Shown piece by piece: positions 1 to 4,359 of a DNA stretch of 5,116 bases. This stretch comes from JAUIBE01 sp035267185 (lineage in GTDB: Bacteria > Pseudomonadota > Gammaproteobacteria > Xanthomonadales > SZUA-36), in contig DATFLY010000007.1 of NCBI GenBank assembly GCA_035267185.1, positions 1 to 5,116 of the forward strand, given 5' to 3'. The notes below the pieces were generated by a model. That model made no database searches, was not told where the DNA came from, and saw only the letters and a program-made list of their open reading frames with translations. Each line of letters opens with the position of its first letter. Within the stretch, counting starts at the first letter, position 1. A program made the position numbers and the translations under genes.

Positions 1-36
1 TGGGATAGTCTGCCGATTTGCCGGTTAGATTGATTC

Positions 37-100
37 GCCACATCCCTGTGGCTCACCCCTGCGGGGCGCTACGCGTCCGAAATTTGCTCCCGGCAAATTT
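37..100. repeat. Cluster of three short hairpins, possible extragenic repeat
   Basis: Three inverted repeats follow one another in non-coding DNA. The first is GCCACA/TGTGGC (37-42 with 47-52, loop TCCC), the second CCCC/GGGG (56-59 with 63-66) and the third AAATTTGC/GCAAATTT (80-87 with 93-100, loop TCCCG). The last is flanked on both sides by GTCCGA (75-80 and 101-106). None is followed by a T-run, so they are not obvious terminators. The arrangement resembles dispersed extragenic palindromic repeats of proteobacteria, but repetition cannot be tested inside one window. The rest of 1-199 shows no gene. Confidence 0.45.
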
Positions 101-172
101 GTCCGACCCTGGCCTAAATTCAACGCTTTCAATTCGCATACAATTCGAAACCGCACCAGTGTTCGATTCGTG

Positions 173-185
173 TAACATTCCCGCC
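173..185 (+). promoter_or_regulatory. Weak candidate -10 and GC-rich discriminator for tRNA-Leu
   Basis: TAACAT at 173-178 matches TATAAT at four of six positions and lies 21 bases before the tRNA. It is followed by TCCCGCC, a GC-rich discriminator of the type associated with stringent control of stable RNA genes. No convincing -35 box is visible at the right distance, so this is a tentative placement. Confidence 0.25.
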
Positions 186-199
186 TGAGAAATCGCATT

Positions 200-286
200 G
201 CCCGGGTGGCGAAATTGGTAGACGCAAGGGACTTAAAATCCCTCGGTAGAAATACCGTGCCGGTTCGATTCCGGCCCCGGGCACCA
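200..286 (+). tRNA. tRNA-Leu (anticodon UAA)
   Basis: This is a complete class II tRNA of 87 bases with an encoded CCA end. The acceptor stem GCCCGGG (200-206) pairs with CCCGGGC (276-282), followed by discriminator A283 and CCA 284-286. The anticodon stem AGGGA/TCCCT encloses the loop CTTAAAA, placing anticodon TAA at 234-236, which reads UUA and, by wobble, UUG leucine codons. The long variable arm between about 244 and 258 is typical of leucine tRNAs, and the T arm is GCCGG-TTCGATT-CCGGC. Everything needed for function is present. Its 3' end is duplicated at 423-447, so the gene probably also served as an integration target. Confidence 0.97.
262..286 (+). repeat. 25-bp direct repeat, copy 1 (att-like, inside tRNA-Leu 3' end)
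   Basis: These bases cover part of the T arm, the 3' acceptor strand and CCA of tRNA-Leu. They recur without a mismatch at 423-447. Identity with the 3' end of a tRNA gene is the standard form of an attachment site of tyrosine-recombinase elements, because integration there restores the tRNA. Confidence 0.75.
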
Positions 287-313
287 ATTTAGCGGATGCA
301 AGACCCGCTAAAT
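287..313. repeat. Hairpin directly after tRNA-Leu
   Basis: ATTTAGCGG (287-295) and CCGCTAAAT (305-313) form a perfect 9-bp stem around a 9-base loop, beginning at the base after the tRNA CCA. There is no T-run behind it, so it is a poor intrinsic terminator. It could stop RNase trimming or help define the tRNA 3' end, or it could belong to the inserted segment between the two 25-bp repeats. Confidence 0.6.
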
Positions 314-422
314 CAATGCCGAGGCGGAATCACGGCGGCAAGCGTGGGTGTTTGTTTTGAGTGACATCCATCGAATCCGGTGAACGTGTGTACCATTTTC
401 TCCAGGTAATTCCGCGGATTCG
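287..422. mobile_element. Putative remnant segment between two tRNA-end repeats
   Basis: These 136 bases lie between two exact copies of the tRNA-Leu 3' end. They contain the hairpin at 287-313 but no credible gene: no integrase or excisionase fragment can be recognised in any frame. The layout fits a genomic island or satellite reduced by deletion to almost nothing. An alternative is a former second tRNA-Leu gene of which only the 3' end survives. The segment is called only from its flanking repeats. Confidence 0.4.
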
Positions 423-447
423 GGTTCGATTCCGGCCCCGGGCACCA
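423..447 (+). repeat. 25-bp direct repeat, copy 2 (tRNA-Leu 3' end duplicate)
   Basis: This is an exact copy of 262-286. Upstream of it no tRNA body is present: the five bases that should form the 5' side of the T stem (420-424, TCGGG) no longer pair with CCGGC, and there is no anticodon arm. It is therefore a displaced tRNA end rather than a second tRNA gene. It marks the distal boundary of whatever was inserted. Confidence 0.75.
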
Positions 448-460
448 TATAAGACCCGTC

Positions 461-492
461 ATCCCGGAAACTGCAGGGCAGTTATCCGGGAT
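461..492. repeat. REP-like hairpin
   Basis: ATCCCGGA plus AACTGC (461-474) pairs with GCAGTT and TCCGGGAT (478-483 and 485-492). The stem has 14 bp with one bulged A at 484 and a three-base loop. The flanks GTC-ATCCCGG and CCGGGAT-CCA resemble the widespread extragenic palindromes of proteobacteria that read GTCATCCCGG...CCGGGATCCA. No T-run follows. From 493 to about 571 I see nothing further. Confidence 0.6.
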
Positions 493-571
493 CCACGTTC
501 GCAAGCGCCGGTTTTTCTGTTGTCCTGCATCCCTTTATTCCAGCGAAGGCAAAATTAACCCAATTTAAATG

Positions 572-608
572 ATAGATAATACCTATCAATAATATATATA
601 TAAATCAT
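572..608 (+). promoter_or_regulatory. Probable OxyR operator upstream of dps
   Basis: The OxyR consensus consists of two 15-base elements ATAG-N-T-NNN-A-N-CTAT separated by seven bases. Positions 572-586 (ATAGATAATACCTAT) match all ten defined bases. Seven bases later, 594-608 (ATATATATAAATCAT) match seven of ten. Total length is the expected 37 bp, and the site ends directly at the proposed -35 box, where OxyR contacts RNA polymerase. The second half lies in AT-rich DNA, so its score is less meaningful than the first. Activation of dps by OxyR under peroxide is established in Escherichia coli. Confidence 0.7.
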
Positions 609-637
609 TTCAACTATTAATATCGATCCAATATCAT
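609..637 (+). promoter_or_regulatory. Candidate sigma-70 promoter of dps
   Basis: A weak -35 TTCAAC (609-614), a 17-base spacer and a good -10 TATCAT (632-637, five of six) place the transcript start near 644, about 20 bases before the ATG. A poor -35 abutting an OxyR site is the usual layout of activator-dependent promoters. The leader contains the Shine-Dalgarno GGAG at 656-659. Confidence 0.5.
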
Positions 638-665
638 GGGGTTCAATTCGTATCTGGAGTAAAAA

Positions 666-1154
666 ATGAACGCCCAAATTGATATCGGAATTACATCTGA
701 TGACCGTGAAGCCATTGCTAACGGTTTATCAAGATTGTTGGCCGATAGCTACACGCTTTACGTGAAAACCCACAATTTCCACTGGAACGTCGAGGGGCCC
801 ATGTTTAATACGTTGCACCTGATGTTTGAGGAGCAGTACACAGAGCTGGCGGCTGCTGTTGATGAAATTGCAGAACGTATTCGTGCTCTTGGTTTGCCGG
901 CACCTGGTTCCTATACGCAGTTTGGTGAGCTCACCAGCATCACCGAGGAAACCGGCACGCCTTCAGCAAAAGACATGGTTGCCCAGTTGTCTCGTGATCA
1001 GGAAATTGTTGCACGCACGGCAAGGGAAGTATTTCCGCTTGCCGATGAAGCAAATGATGAGCCCACGGCTGACTTGCTGACCCAGCGCATGCAGATCCAT
1101 GAGAAGACCGCATGGATGCTTCGCAGCATGCTGGTAACATCGAACGAATCCTGA
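666..1154 (+). CDS. dps: Dps-family miniferritin (DNA protection during starvation protein)
   Basis: A 162-residue protein of the Dps/ferritin-like family. Such proteins form 12-subunit cages in the cytoplasm that oxidise Fe2+ with H2O2 and store the iron, which suppresses hydroxyl radical formation. The inter-subunit ferroxidase ligands are all visible: H39 in the HWNV motif, H51, E55, D66 and E70 in VDEIAER. W40 next to H39 and G43-P44 are also typical. Length is normal for the family. The N-terminus is short and has no lysine/arginine-rich tail, so strong sequence-independent DNA binding of the E. coli type is doubtful, and the main role may be iron and peroxide detoxification. The start is fixed by GGAG six bases before the ATG. 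It appears monocistronic, with an OxyR-like site upstream and a terminator downstream. Confidence 0.95.
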   Translation: MNAQIDIGITSDDREAIANGLSRLLADSYTLYVKTHNFHWNVEGPMFNTLHLMFEEQYTELAAAVDEIAERIRALGLPAPGSYTQFGELTSITEETGTPSAKDMVAQLSRDQEIVARTAREVFPLADEANDEPTADLLTQRMQIHEKTAWMLRSMLVTSNES

Positions 1155-1164
1155 AACCCACCTT

Positions 1165-1187
1165 CCGGTTGAGTTGCCGGCCTTTTT
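1165..1187 (+). terminator. Probable short terminator of dps
   Basis: CCGG (1165-1168) pairs with CCGG (1177-1180) with an additional T-G pair inside, followed by CC and a run of five T (1183-1187). The stem is short, so termination may be incomplete, but position and T-run fit the end of dps 11 bases earlier. Confidence 0.5.
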
Positions 1188-1228
1188 ATCTCCATTTGAT
1201 GACATGGGCCGGCTCTCACAAACCCACT

Positions 1229-1325
1229 TGATTCAGGTCGGTCCGAAGCGATGACTGGTCTGTTAATGGGGCAGGGCGGTGTTTACTGACCACCCTGTTA
1301 ACACAACCAGTTAGGACCTGGATCA
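1229..1325. repeat. 97-base nested inverted repeat of unknown function
   Basis: The two halves pair along their whole length in four nested blocks. TGATTCAGGTC (1229-1239) pairs with 1315-1325 (11 bp, one G-U). TGACTGGT (1252-1259) pairs with 1306-1313 (8 bp, one G-T). TGTTAA (1261-1266) pairs with TTAACA (1298-1303). CAGGG and GGT (1272-1276, 1278-1280) pair with ACC and CCCTG (1289-1291, 1293-1297). The hairpin loop is 1281-1288. That gives 33 pairs in 97 bases with a 12-base internal loop on one side. No T-run follows on either strand and no target-site duplication is obvious. It may be a small RNA, a MITE-like relic or a large protein-binding cruciform. Confidence 0.6.
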
Positions 1326-1364
1326 TGACCCGAAAAAATAACCAGCGGTTGTTACAGCCTTGTC

Positions 1365-1370
1365 TATAAT
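1365..1370 (+). promoter_or_regulatory. -10 box (TATAAT) for the exported orphan gene
   Basis: A perfect TATAAT at 1365-1370 lies 62 bases before the ATG at 1433. No good -35 is visible at 16-18 bases; TTGTTA at 1349-1354 is too close. The predicted start near 1377 coincides with the first base pairs of the leader hairpin at 1376-1404. Confidence 0.5.
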
Positions 1371-1375
1371 GCAAC

Positions 1376-1404
1376 TGGCGATACACAAAAATCAGATATC
1401 GCCA
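1376..1404 (+). promoter_or_regulatory. Leader hairpin or operator dyad at transcript start
   Basis: TGGCGATA (1376-1383) and TATCGCCA (1397-1404) form a perfect 8-bp inverted repeat separated by 13 AT-rich bases. It starts right at the predicted transcript start of the following gene. As RNA it would be a 5'-terminal stem-loop, a structure that can stabilise mRNA against RNase E. As DNA it could bind a dimeric repressor. Confidence 0.5.
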
Positions 1405-1432
1405 CATTCTTAAATTGAGGAGTAAGAACTTA

Positions 1433-1885
1433 ATGAATCGAGTAATCATCGCTGTAATTTTACTGGCATGCACCCTGGTAAGCCTTCCGGCCGTAGCACA
1501 GGACAACACCCGCAATTGGGAGAATGGTGCGGTCGTGGTGGTCACGGAAGTTGATACGCATGACGGCATGTTCAATGCCTATATCAACGACCTGAACAAC
1601 GTCTGGCGCCGGTTTATGGAGCAGCAAATGGAAGATGGTCTGGTACTTAACTACGGCATGTATTCCAATCCGTCGGCCAGGGAAGGGGAGCCGGATCTTT
1701 ATCTGACAGTGACTTACGCCAATTGGGCAGCTTTCGATACCGGTAACGAGTATTTCGAAAAAATCGGTACAGAAATCATGGGTTCTCTGGATGATATGCG
1801 TAATGCTGGACTTGATCGCAGTAAACTTCGCACCATCATGAGCACTCAAACCATGCAGCAGATCGTATTTTCTGACGCAGAATAG
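1433..1885 (+). CDS. Exported protein of unknown function
   Basis: A 150-residue protein that I cannot assign to a characterised family. Residues 1-22 are a clear Sec signal peptide: N-R near the start, hydrophobic core VIIAVILLACTLVSL, and an AVA cleavage site before Q23, leaving a mature protein of about 128 residues in the periplasm. The mature part starts with a beta-like stretch (GAVVVVTEVD), then a helix containing YINDLNNVWRRF, another strand around LVLNYGMYS, the stretch DLYLTVTYANWAAFD and a long C-terminal helix. This order would fit a ferredoxin-like dimeric alpha/beta barrel, which is an inference. No cysteine remains after cleavage. The ATG at 1433 is preceded by GAGGAG (1417-1422) at 10 bases. 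An upstream in-frame TTG at 1415 overlaps that site and is not a likely start. It is monocistronic with its own promoter and terminator. Confidence 0.85.
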   Translation: MNRVIIAVILLACTLVSLPAVAQDNTRNWENGAVVVVTEVDTHDGMFNAYINDLNNVWRRFMEQQMEDGLVLNYGMYSNPSAREGEPDLYLTVTYANWAAFDTGNEYFEKIGTEIMGSLDDMRNAGLDRSKLRTIMSTQTMQQIVFSDAE

Positions 1886-1903
1886 TTCGAAATAGGTTTA
1901 AAG

Positions 1904-1930
1904 AAAAGGCCCCGAACAGGGGCCTTTTTT
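1904..1930. terminator. Strong, probably bidirectional intrinsic terminator
   Basis: GGCCCC (1908-1913) and GGGGCC (1919-1924) form a six-bp GC stem around GAACA, extended by AAAA/TTTT pairing, and followed by six T on the plus strand (1925-1930). Read on the minus strand it ends in TTTTCTTT. It sits between two convergent genes, so it can serve both the exported orphan gene and the arginase. Confidence 0.9.
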
Positions 1931-1976
1931 ATGATAAAATACAACTACATATACTTTATATTTAAAGCAATATATC

Positions 1977-2900
1977 TTAAAGAATCGACTTGCCCATAGC
2001 GCTTAGTATCAATTCCAGTGCACGTTCTGCACTGACGTTGCCATCGTCCAGGAAGGGATTCAGTTCCACGATCTCCAGGGACACCAGTCCACCGTCATCT
2101 GCACAGTATTCCATCATCAGGTGAGCTTCGCGGTAATTAACGCCACCTGGAACCAGCGTTCCTGACCCGGGTATGACAGACGGATCACATCCATCAACAT
2201 CAAAACTCAGGTGAAAACCGACTGTTCCGTCGTTGACATATCTCAGGGCTTCTCGGGTCACTTCAGCCATACCGCGCTCATCAATTTCACGCATCGAGTA
2301 AGCATGAATTCCTGATTCCCGGATGATTTTTCGTTCGCCTGCGTCCAGGTCACGGACACCAATCAGTGCAACATTGTGGGGGTCGACCTTTGGGCTAAAT
2401 CCCTGAATTTGCTTAAGATCTTCATCGCCTTTACCCAGCAGGTGCGCAAGCGGCATCCCGTGAATATTTCCACTTGGTGAGACACCGGGAATGTTCATAT
2501 CACCGTGTGCATCAAACCAGATTAATCCGACATTCTGCTTTCTCTCACGAAAGTGACTCGCGACACCAGCAAACGTACCCATGGCAATTGAATGATCACC
2601 ACCGATGACCAGGGGAAACTGCCCAGCATCCAGGCGTTTCTTAACCAGGTCTGCTAACTCTGTGCACACCTGGAGGATCTGAGGCTTGTACCGGGCTTTA
2701 CGATCCTTTGGGGAACTGGTTTCAATGGCAGGAGTGGCAATATCAGTTTCACGGTCTACCTTGTAGCCAAGATCGCGCAGAGAGTCACCCAAACCGGCAA
2801 TTCGAAGCGCTGAGGGTCCCATGTCGGTACCACGGCGGCTTGCGCCCAGGTCGAGAGCGACACCGACGATATGTATTGTTTTTTCTATTGTGGCGTTCAT
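1977..2900 (-). CDS. rocF: Arginase
   Basis: A 307-residue cytoplasmic enzyme of the ureohydrolase family that hydrolyses L-arginine to ornithine and urea with a dinuclear Mn2+ centre. The metal ligands are all present: H103 in GGDHS, D130, H132 and D134 in DAHGD, D234 and D236 in SFDVDGCDP. Residues specific to arginase rather than agmatinase or formimidoylglutamase are also seen: N136, S143 and the catalytic-type H147 in SPSGNIHG, D184 in GVRDLD, and E279 in LEIVELNP. Length matches the family (about 300). The ATG at 2900 has a modest TAGG five bases upstream. No arginine transporter, ornithine aminotransferase or urease gene lies nearby, so use of the product cannot be read from context. 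The gene is separate from the sdh operon and converges on the exported orphan gene. Confidence 0.95.
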   Translation of the reverse strand: MNATIEKTIHIVGVALDLGASRRGTDMGPSALRIAGLGDSLRDLGYKVDRETDIATPAIETSSPKDRKARYKPQILQVCTELADLVKKRLDAGQFPLVIGGDHSIAMGTFAGVASHFRERKQNVGLIWFDAHGDMNIPGVSPSGNIHGMPLAHLLGKGDEDLKQIQGFSPKVDPHNVALIGVRDLDAGERKIIRESGIHAYSMREIDERGMAEVTREALRYVNDGTVGFHLSFDVDGCDPSVIPGSGTLVPGGVNYREAHLMMEYCADDGGLVSLEIVELNPFLDDGNVSAERALELILSAMGKSIL

Positions 2901-2927
2901 TTTAACCTATTATTTAACATAATATAT

Positions 2928-2933
2928 ATTATA
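2928..2933 (-). promoter_or_regulatory. Candidate -10 box of the arginase gene
   Basis: Read on the minus strand, 2933 to 2928 is a perfect TATAAT, 28 bases from the arginase ATG. No convincing -35 hexamer is present at 17 bases; CAATCT lies there and overlaps the dyad at 2943-2960. The surrounding sequence is very AT-rich, so chance matches are possible. Confidence 0.4.
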
Positions 2934-2942
2934 CGCATATCA

Positions 2943-2960
2943 GTATCAGTAGATTGATAC
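2943..2960. promoter_or_regulatory. Operator-like dyad upstream of arginase
   Basis: GTATCA (2943-2948) and TGATAC (2955-2960) form a perfect 6-bp dyad with a 6-base spacer. It covers the expected -35 region of the arginase promoter, a position suited to repression or activation. It does not match the ArgR box (TGAATAATTATTCA-like), so the regulator is unknown. Confidence 0.4.
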
Positions 2961-2998
2961 AAAGGGTGACATCCGCCCTATTCGAAAATTAACTGGAT

Positions 2999-3415
2999 CT
3001 AGTCTTTCCCGGACTGAATTTCGTGCGTACCGTAGATCATTCTGCCAGGTAAAGCGAATGATGCTCCTTGTCCTTCTACAATTTCCATAACATGGAAGTT
3101 AAGTTCCTGTGCTATTTCAAGAAATTCACCAAAGTTCTCACAATCGACATAGCACTGGATTCTGACCAGGATCGCGTCATCACCAAACTCCTTGAACCTT
3201 GCCCGAAGCATGTCGTCACGGACTTTCTCATGGTTTCGGAGCATGTCCTCGATATCGTCAATGATTGCACGTAGTTGTCTCGTTGAAGAATCGTACCTGA
3301 GCCTGAGGGTCGGGCTGTAGTAGAACTTGTCTCGTGCAGAGTAGTTTTCGATATCAGATATGGAAATCTTGGCATTCGGTTTTGCTACCAGGGTATTGTT
3401 GCCAGCAGTAAGCCT
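2999..3415 (-). pseudogene. 5'-truncated MscS-family mechanosensitive channel remnant
   Basis: The open frame encodes 138 residues matching the cytoplasmic part of MscS-type channels. It begins in the end of the beta domain (NNTLVAKPNAKIS, where intact proteins have a TLV-x-PN motif), continues through IENYSARDKF, PTLRLRYD and QLRAIIDDIEDML, and ends with ARFKEFGDDAI, the EFLEIAQELN helix and ASFALPG before IYGTHE. The transmembrane helices, including the pore-lining TM3, and the first part of the beta domain are absent. A TAA lies immediately upstream (3416-3418) and no usable start or ribosome site precedes the conserved region; the first in-frame ATG is at 3244, deep inside the domain. No other frame upstream restores the family sequence. 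It is therefore a gene remnant, unlikely to form a channel. No terminator is visible after its stop. Confidence 0.8.
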
Positions 3416-3501
3416 TTAACACTACTGTATGGCGTCCCCCGGTCAAGCGCATCCCCCGTGGCACCCTGATTCTCGTCCTGGGCGAGCAATAAACCGTGTA
3501 C
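3416..3501. other. Unassigned junction segment between HiPIP terminator and mscS remnant
   Basis: About 86 bases between the end of the sdh operon and the truncated mscS frame. It is richer in G and C than the AT-rich intergenic stretches and contains no signal I recognise. It should hold the breakpoint of the deletion or rearrangement that removed the 5' part of mscS. A short plus-strand frame ending at a TAA around 3490 is too small to name. Confidence 0.4.
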
Positions 3502-3537
3502 AAAAAAGGCCAGCCCAAAAAAGATCAGGCTGGCCTT
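3502..3537 (-). terminator. Intrinsic terminator of the sdhB-sdhE-ygfX-HiPIP operon
   Basis: On the minus strand AAGGCCAGCC (3537-3528) pairs with GGCTGGCCTT (3515-3506), 10 bp in all, around a 12-base loop. Six T in a row follow the GC part of the stem (3507-3502). It starts 18 bases after the HiPIP stop codon. The symmetric A-run before the stem would also allow some termination from the other side. Confidence 0.9.
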
Positions 3538-3554
3538 GATGATCTTATTAAGTG

Positions 3555-3899
3555 TTATGACTTGGCAACCCACGCGTTGCACCAGCCGCCTCCTGCTACC
3601 AGGCGGTTCTGGAAAATACTGCATGGCGCGTAATCGGCATCTGCCTCACCTGCAAACAGGGCGCAGTTATTACAAAACTGGGTGGCCCCTGCATCGCCTG
3701 CCCGTTTTGGAAACTTGGTTGTGTCGGTCGTCGATGCATCGACGACATAGCCCATTGCCTGTGCCAGGGGTTCATCTTCGGTGACTTTATCTTCTGCCAA
3801 CAGGGTCATTGGGATGCTGCCCAGGGCAATGGCGCCACCGCCTGCCTTGAGTCCGAATTTAAGAAAATCTCTGCGTCGAATCTGTTTTGGATTACTCAC
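3555..3899 (-). CDS. High-potential iron-sulfur protein (HiPIP), Tat-exported
   Basis: A 114-residue precursor of a small [4Fe-4S] electron carrier of the periplasm. Residues 8-14 (RRRDFLK) form a textbook twin-arginine motif followed by the hydrophobic stretch AGGGAIALGSIPMTLL, with cleavage probably near A35, as expected for a cofactor-containing protein folded before export. The four cluster cysteines are C76, C79, C93 and C107 in the HiPIP pattern C-x2-C-x13-C-x13-C, with the typical GGWCNAW end. HiPIPs carry electrons between the bc1 complex and terminal oxidases or photosynthetic reaction centres. The start is taken as GTG at 3899: GAGGAAG (3912-3906) lies six bases before it, and the upstream stop codon is one base away. 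An in-frame ATG at 3932 would overlap ygfX, has no better site, and would add residues in front of the Tat motif. Last gene of the sdhB operon. Confidence 0.93.
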   Translation of the reverse strand: MSNPKQIRRRDFLKFGLKAGGGAIALGSIPMTLLAEDKVTEDEPLAQAMGYVVDASTTDTTKFPKRAGDAGATQFCNNCALFAGEADADYAPCSIFQNRLVAGGGWCNAWVAKS

Positions 3900-3900
3900 G

Positions 3901-4359
3901 TCATGCTTCCTCAGGGTTGAGTTGTGCCACATTGTGCCTATCTGAATCTTCTACATCAAATCCAAACCGGCATATGACTGAAAAACGTCGAAAAGTTTCG
4001 GGATGGTTTAGGGACTTCGCAATCGCAAGATGAATGCTTTTATTCGATTCGGTTCCCACTTTTATCACGATTAGTTGCCTTGTGATCCAGCAACGAAACG
4101 GGCCCTCTGCAAGGGTTTCCAACCCTTCGCGATTGATCAGTGTTATCGAGAAATCTTTTGAAACGCCAATCGCTGTGAAACGGCTGTTTTTGTGGCGCTT
4201 CCTTAAATCCAGCCAGGAAACAATCGCGGCTGAAACCAGCAATATTAAGACAAATTCGGTTTTTAAAGGTTCGATTAAAAGGGCAATAATGAGGAGCAGT
4301 AGTGCTGCCACTACCAGGTAGCGATACCACCAGGGTTCACCCGTACGAACTTCAAGCAT
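3901..4359 (-). CDS. ygfX: YgfX (CptA)-like membrane protein
   Basis: A 152-residue protein with two adjacent hydrophobic helices (about 14-30 and 34-50), a basic stretch (LRKRHKNSR, 52-60) and a cytoplasmic domain containing beta-like segments and SLNHPETFRRF (116-126). This plan, and the position directly after sdhE, match YgfX of enterobacteria (135 residues in E. coli), where helices are followed by a domain ending in a similar D/N-S-L...F/W-RRL segment. In E. coli YgfX has been described as the toxin partner (CptA) of SdhE/CptB, acting on cytoskeletal proteins, while other work links it to SdhE and membrane respiratory function. The sequence is divergent, so assignment rests on topology, motif and neighbourhood. 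Its ATG overlaps the end of sdhE by eight bases, with AGGG five bases upstream, indicating translational coupling. Confidence 0.75.
   Translation of the reverse strand: MLEVRTGEPWWYRYLVVAALLLLIIALLIEPLKTEFVLILLVSAAIVSWLDLRKRHKNSRFTAIGVSKDFSITLINREGLETLAEGPFRCWITRQLIVIKVGTESNKSIHLAIAKSLNHPETFRRFSVICRFGFDVEDSDRHNVAQLNPEEA

Noticed and set aside
159..171. TTCGATTC upstream of tRNA-Leu as a third att-like copy.
   Set aside because: Identity to the tRNA T loop is only eight to nine bases and the flanks do not match.
400..447. Second tRNA gene at the 25-bp repeat copy.
   Set aside because: Only the 3' end is present; T-stem pairing is lost and there is no anticodon arm or 5' acceptor strand.
361..558. 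65-codon plus-strand frame across the tRNA-end repeat and REP-like hairpin.
   Set aside because: It consists of translated repeat sequence, has no ribosome site and shows no domain-like composition.
587..605. AT dinucleotide run as a microsatellite.
   Set aside because: It is short and is explained by the AT-rich promoter and the distal OxyR half-site; no further repeat structure.
1415..1432. TTG at 1415 as start of the exported protein.
   Set aside because: The TTG overlaps the GAGGAG ribosome site, and ATG 1433 gives a normal signal peptide.
1442..1475. Lipobox-like LLAC around residue 13 of the exported protein.
   Set aside because: The cysteine lies inside the hydrophobic core, leucine at -2 is atypical, and a good AVA signal peptidase I site follows at residues 20-22.
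3412..3492. Plus-strand peptide ending IPRGTLILVLGEQ that looks like a protein C-terminus.
   Set aside because: Only 26 codons are open after an upstream stop, and no family can be named from that; left as unassigned junction sequence.
3385..3624. Minus-strand frame whose middle looks like a signal peptide (LNKIIKASLIFFGLAFFVHG) followed by a short mature part.
   Set aside because: The hydrophobic stretch is the translation of the operon terminator hairpin and its T-runs, the first part overlaps the HiPIP gene in another frame, and no start with a ribosome site exists.
3900..3932. Longer HiPIP starting at ATG 3932.
   Set aside because: It would overlap ygfX by 32 bases and add 11 residues before the Tat motif, whereas GTG 3899 has GAGGAAG at the right distance and abuts the upstream stop.
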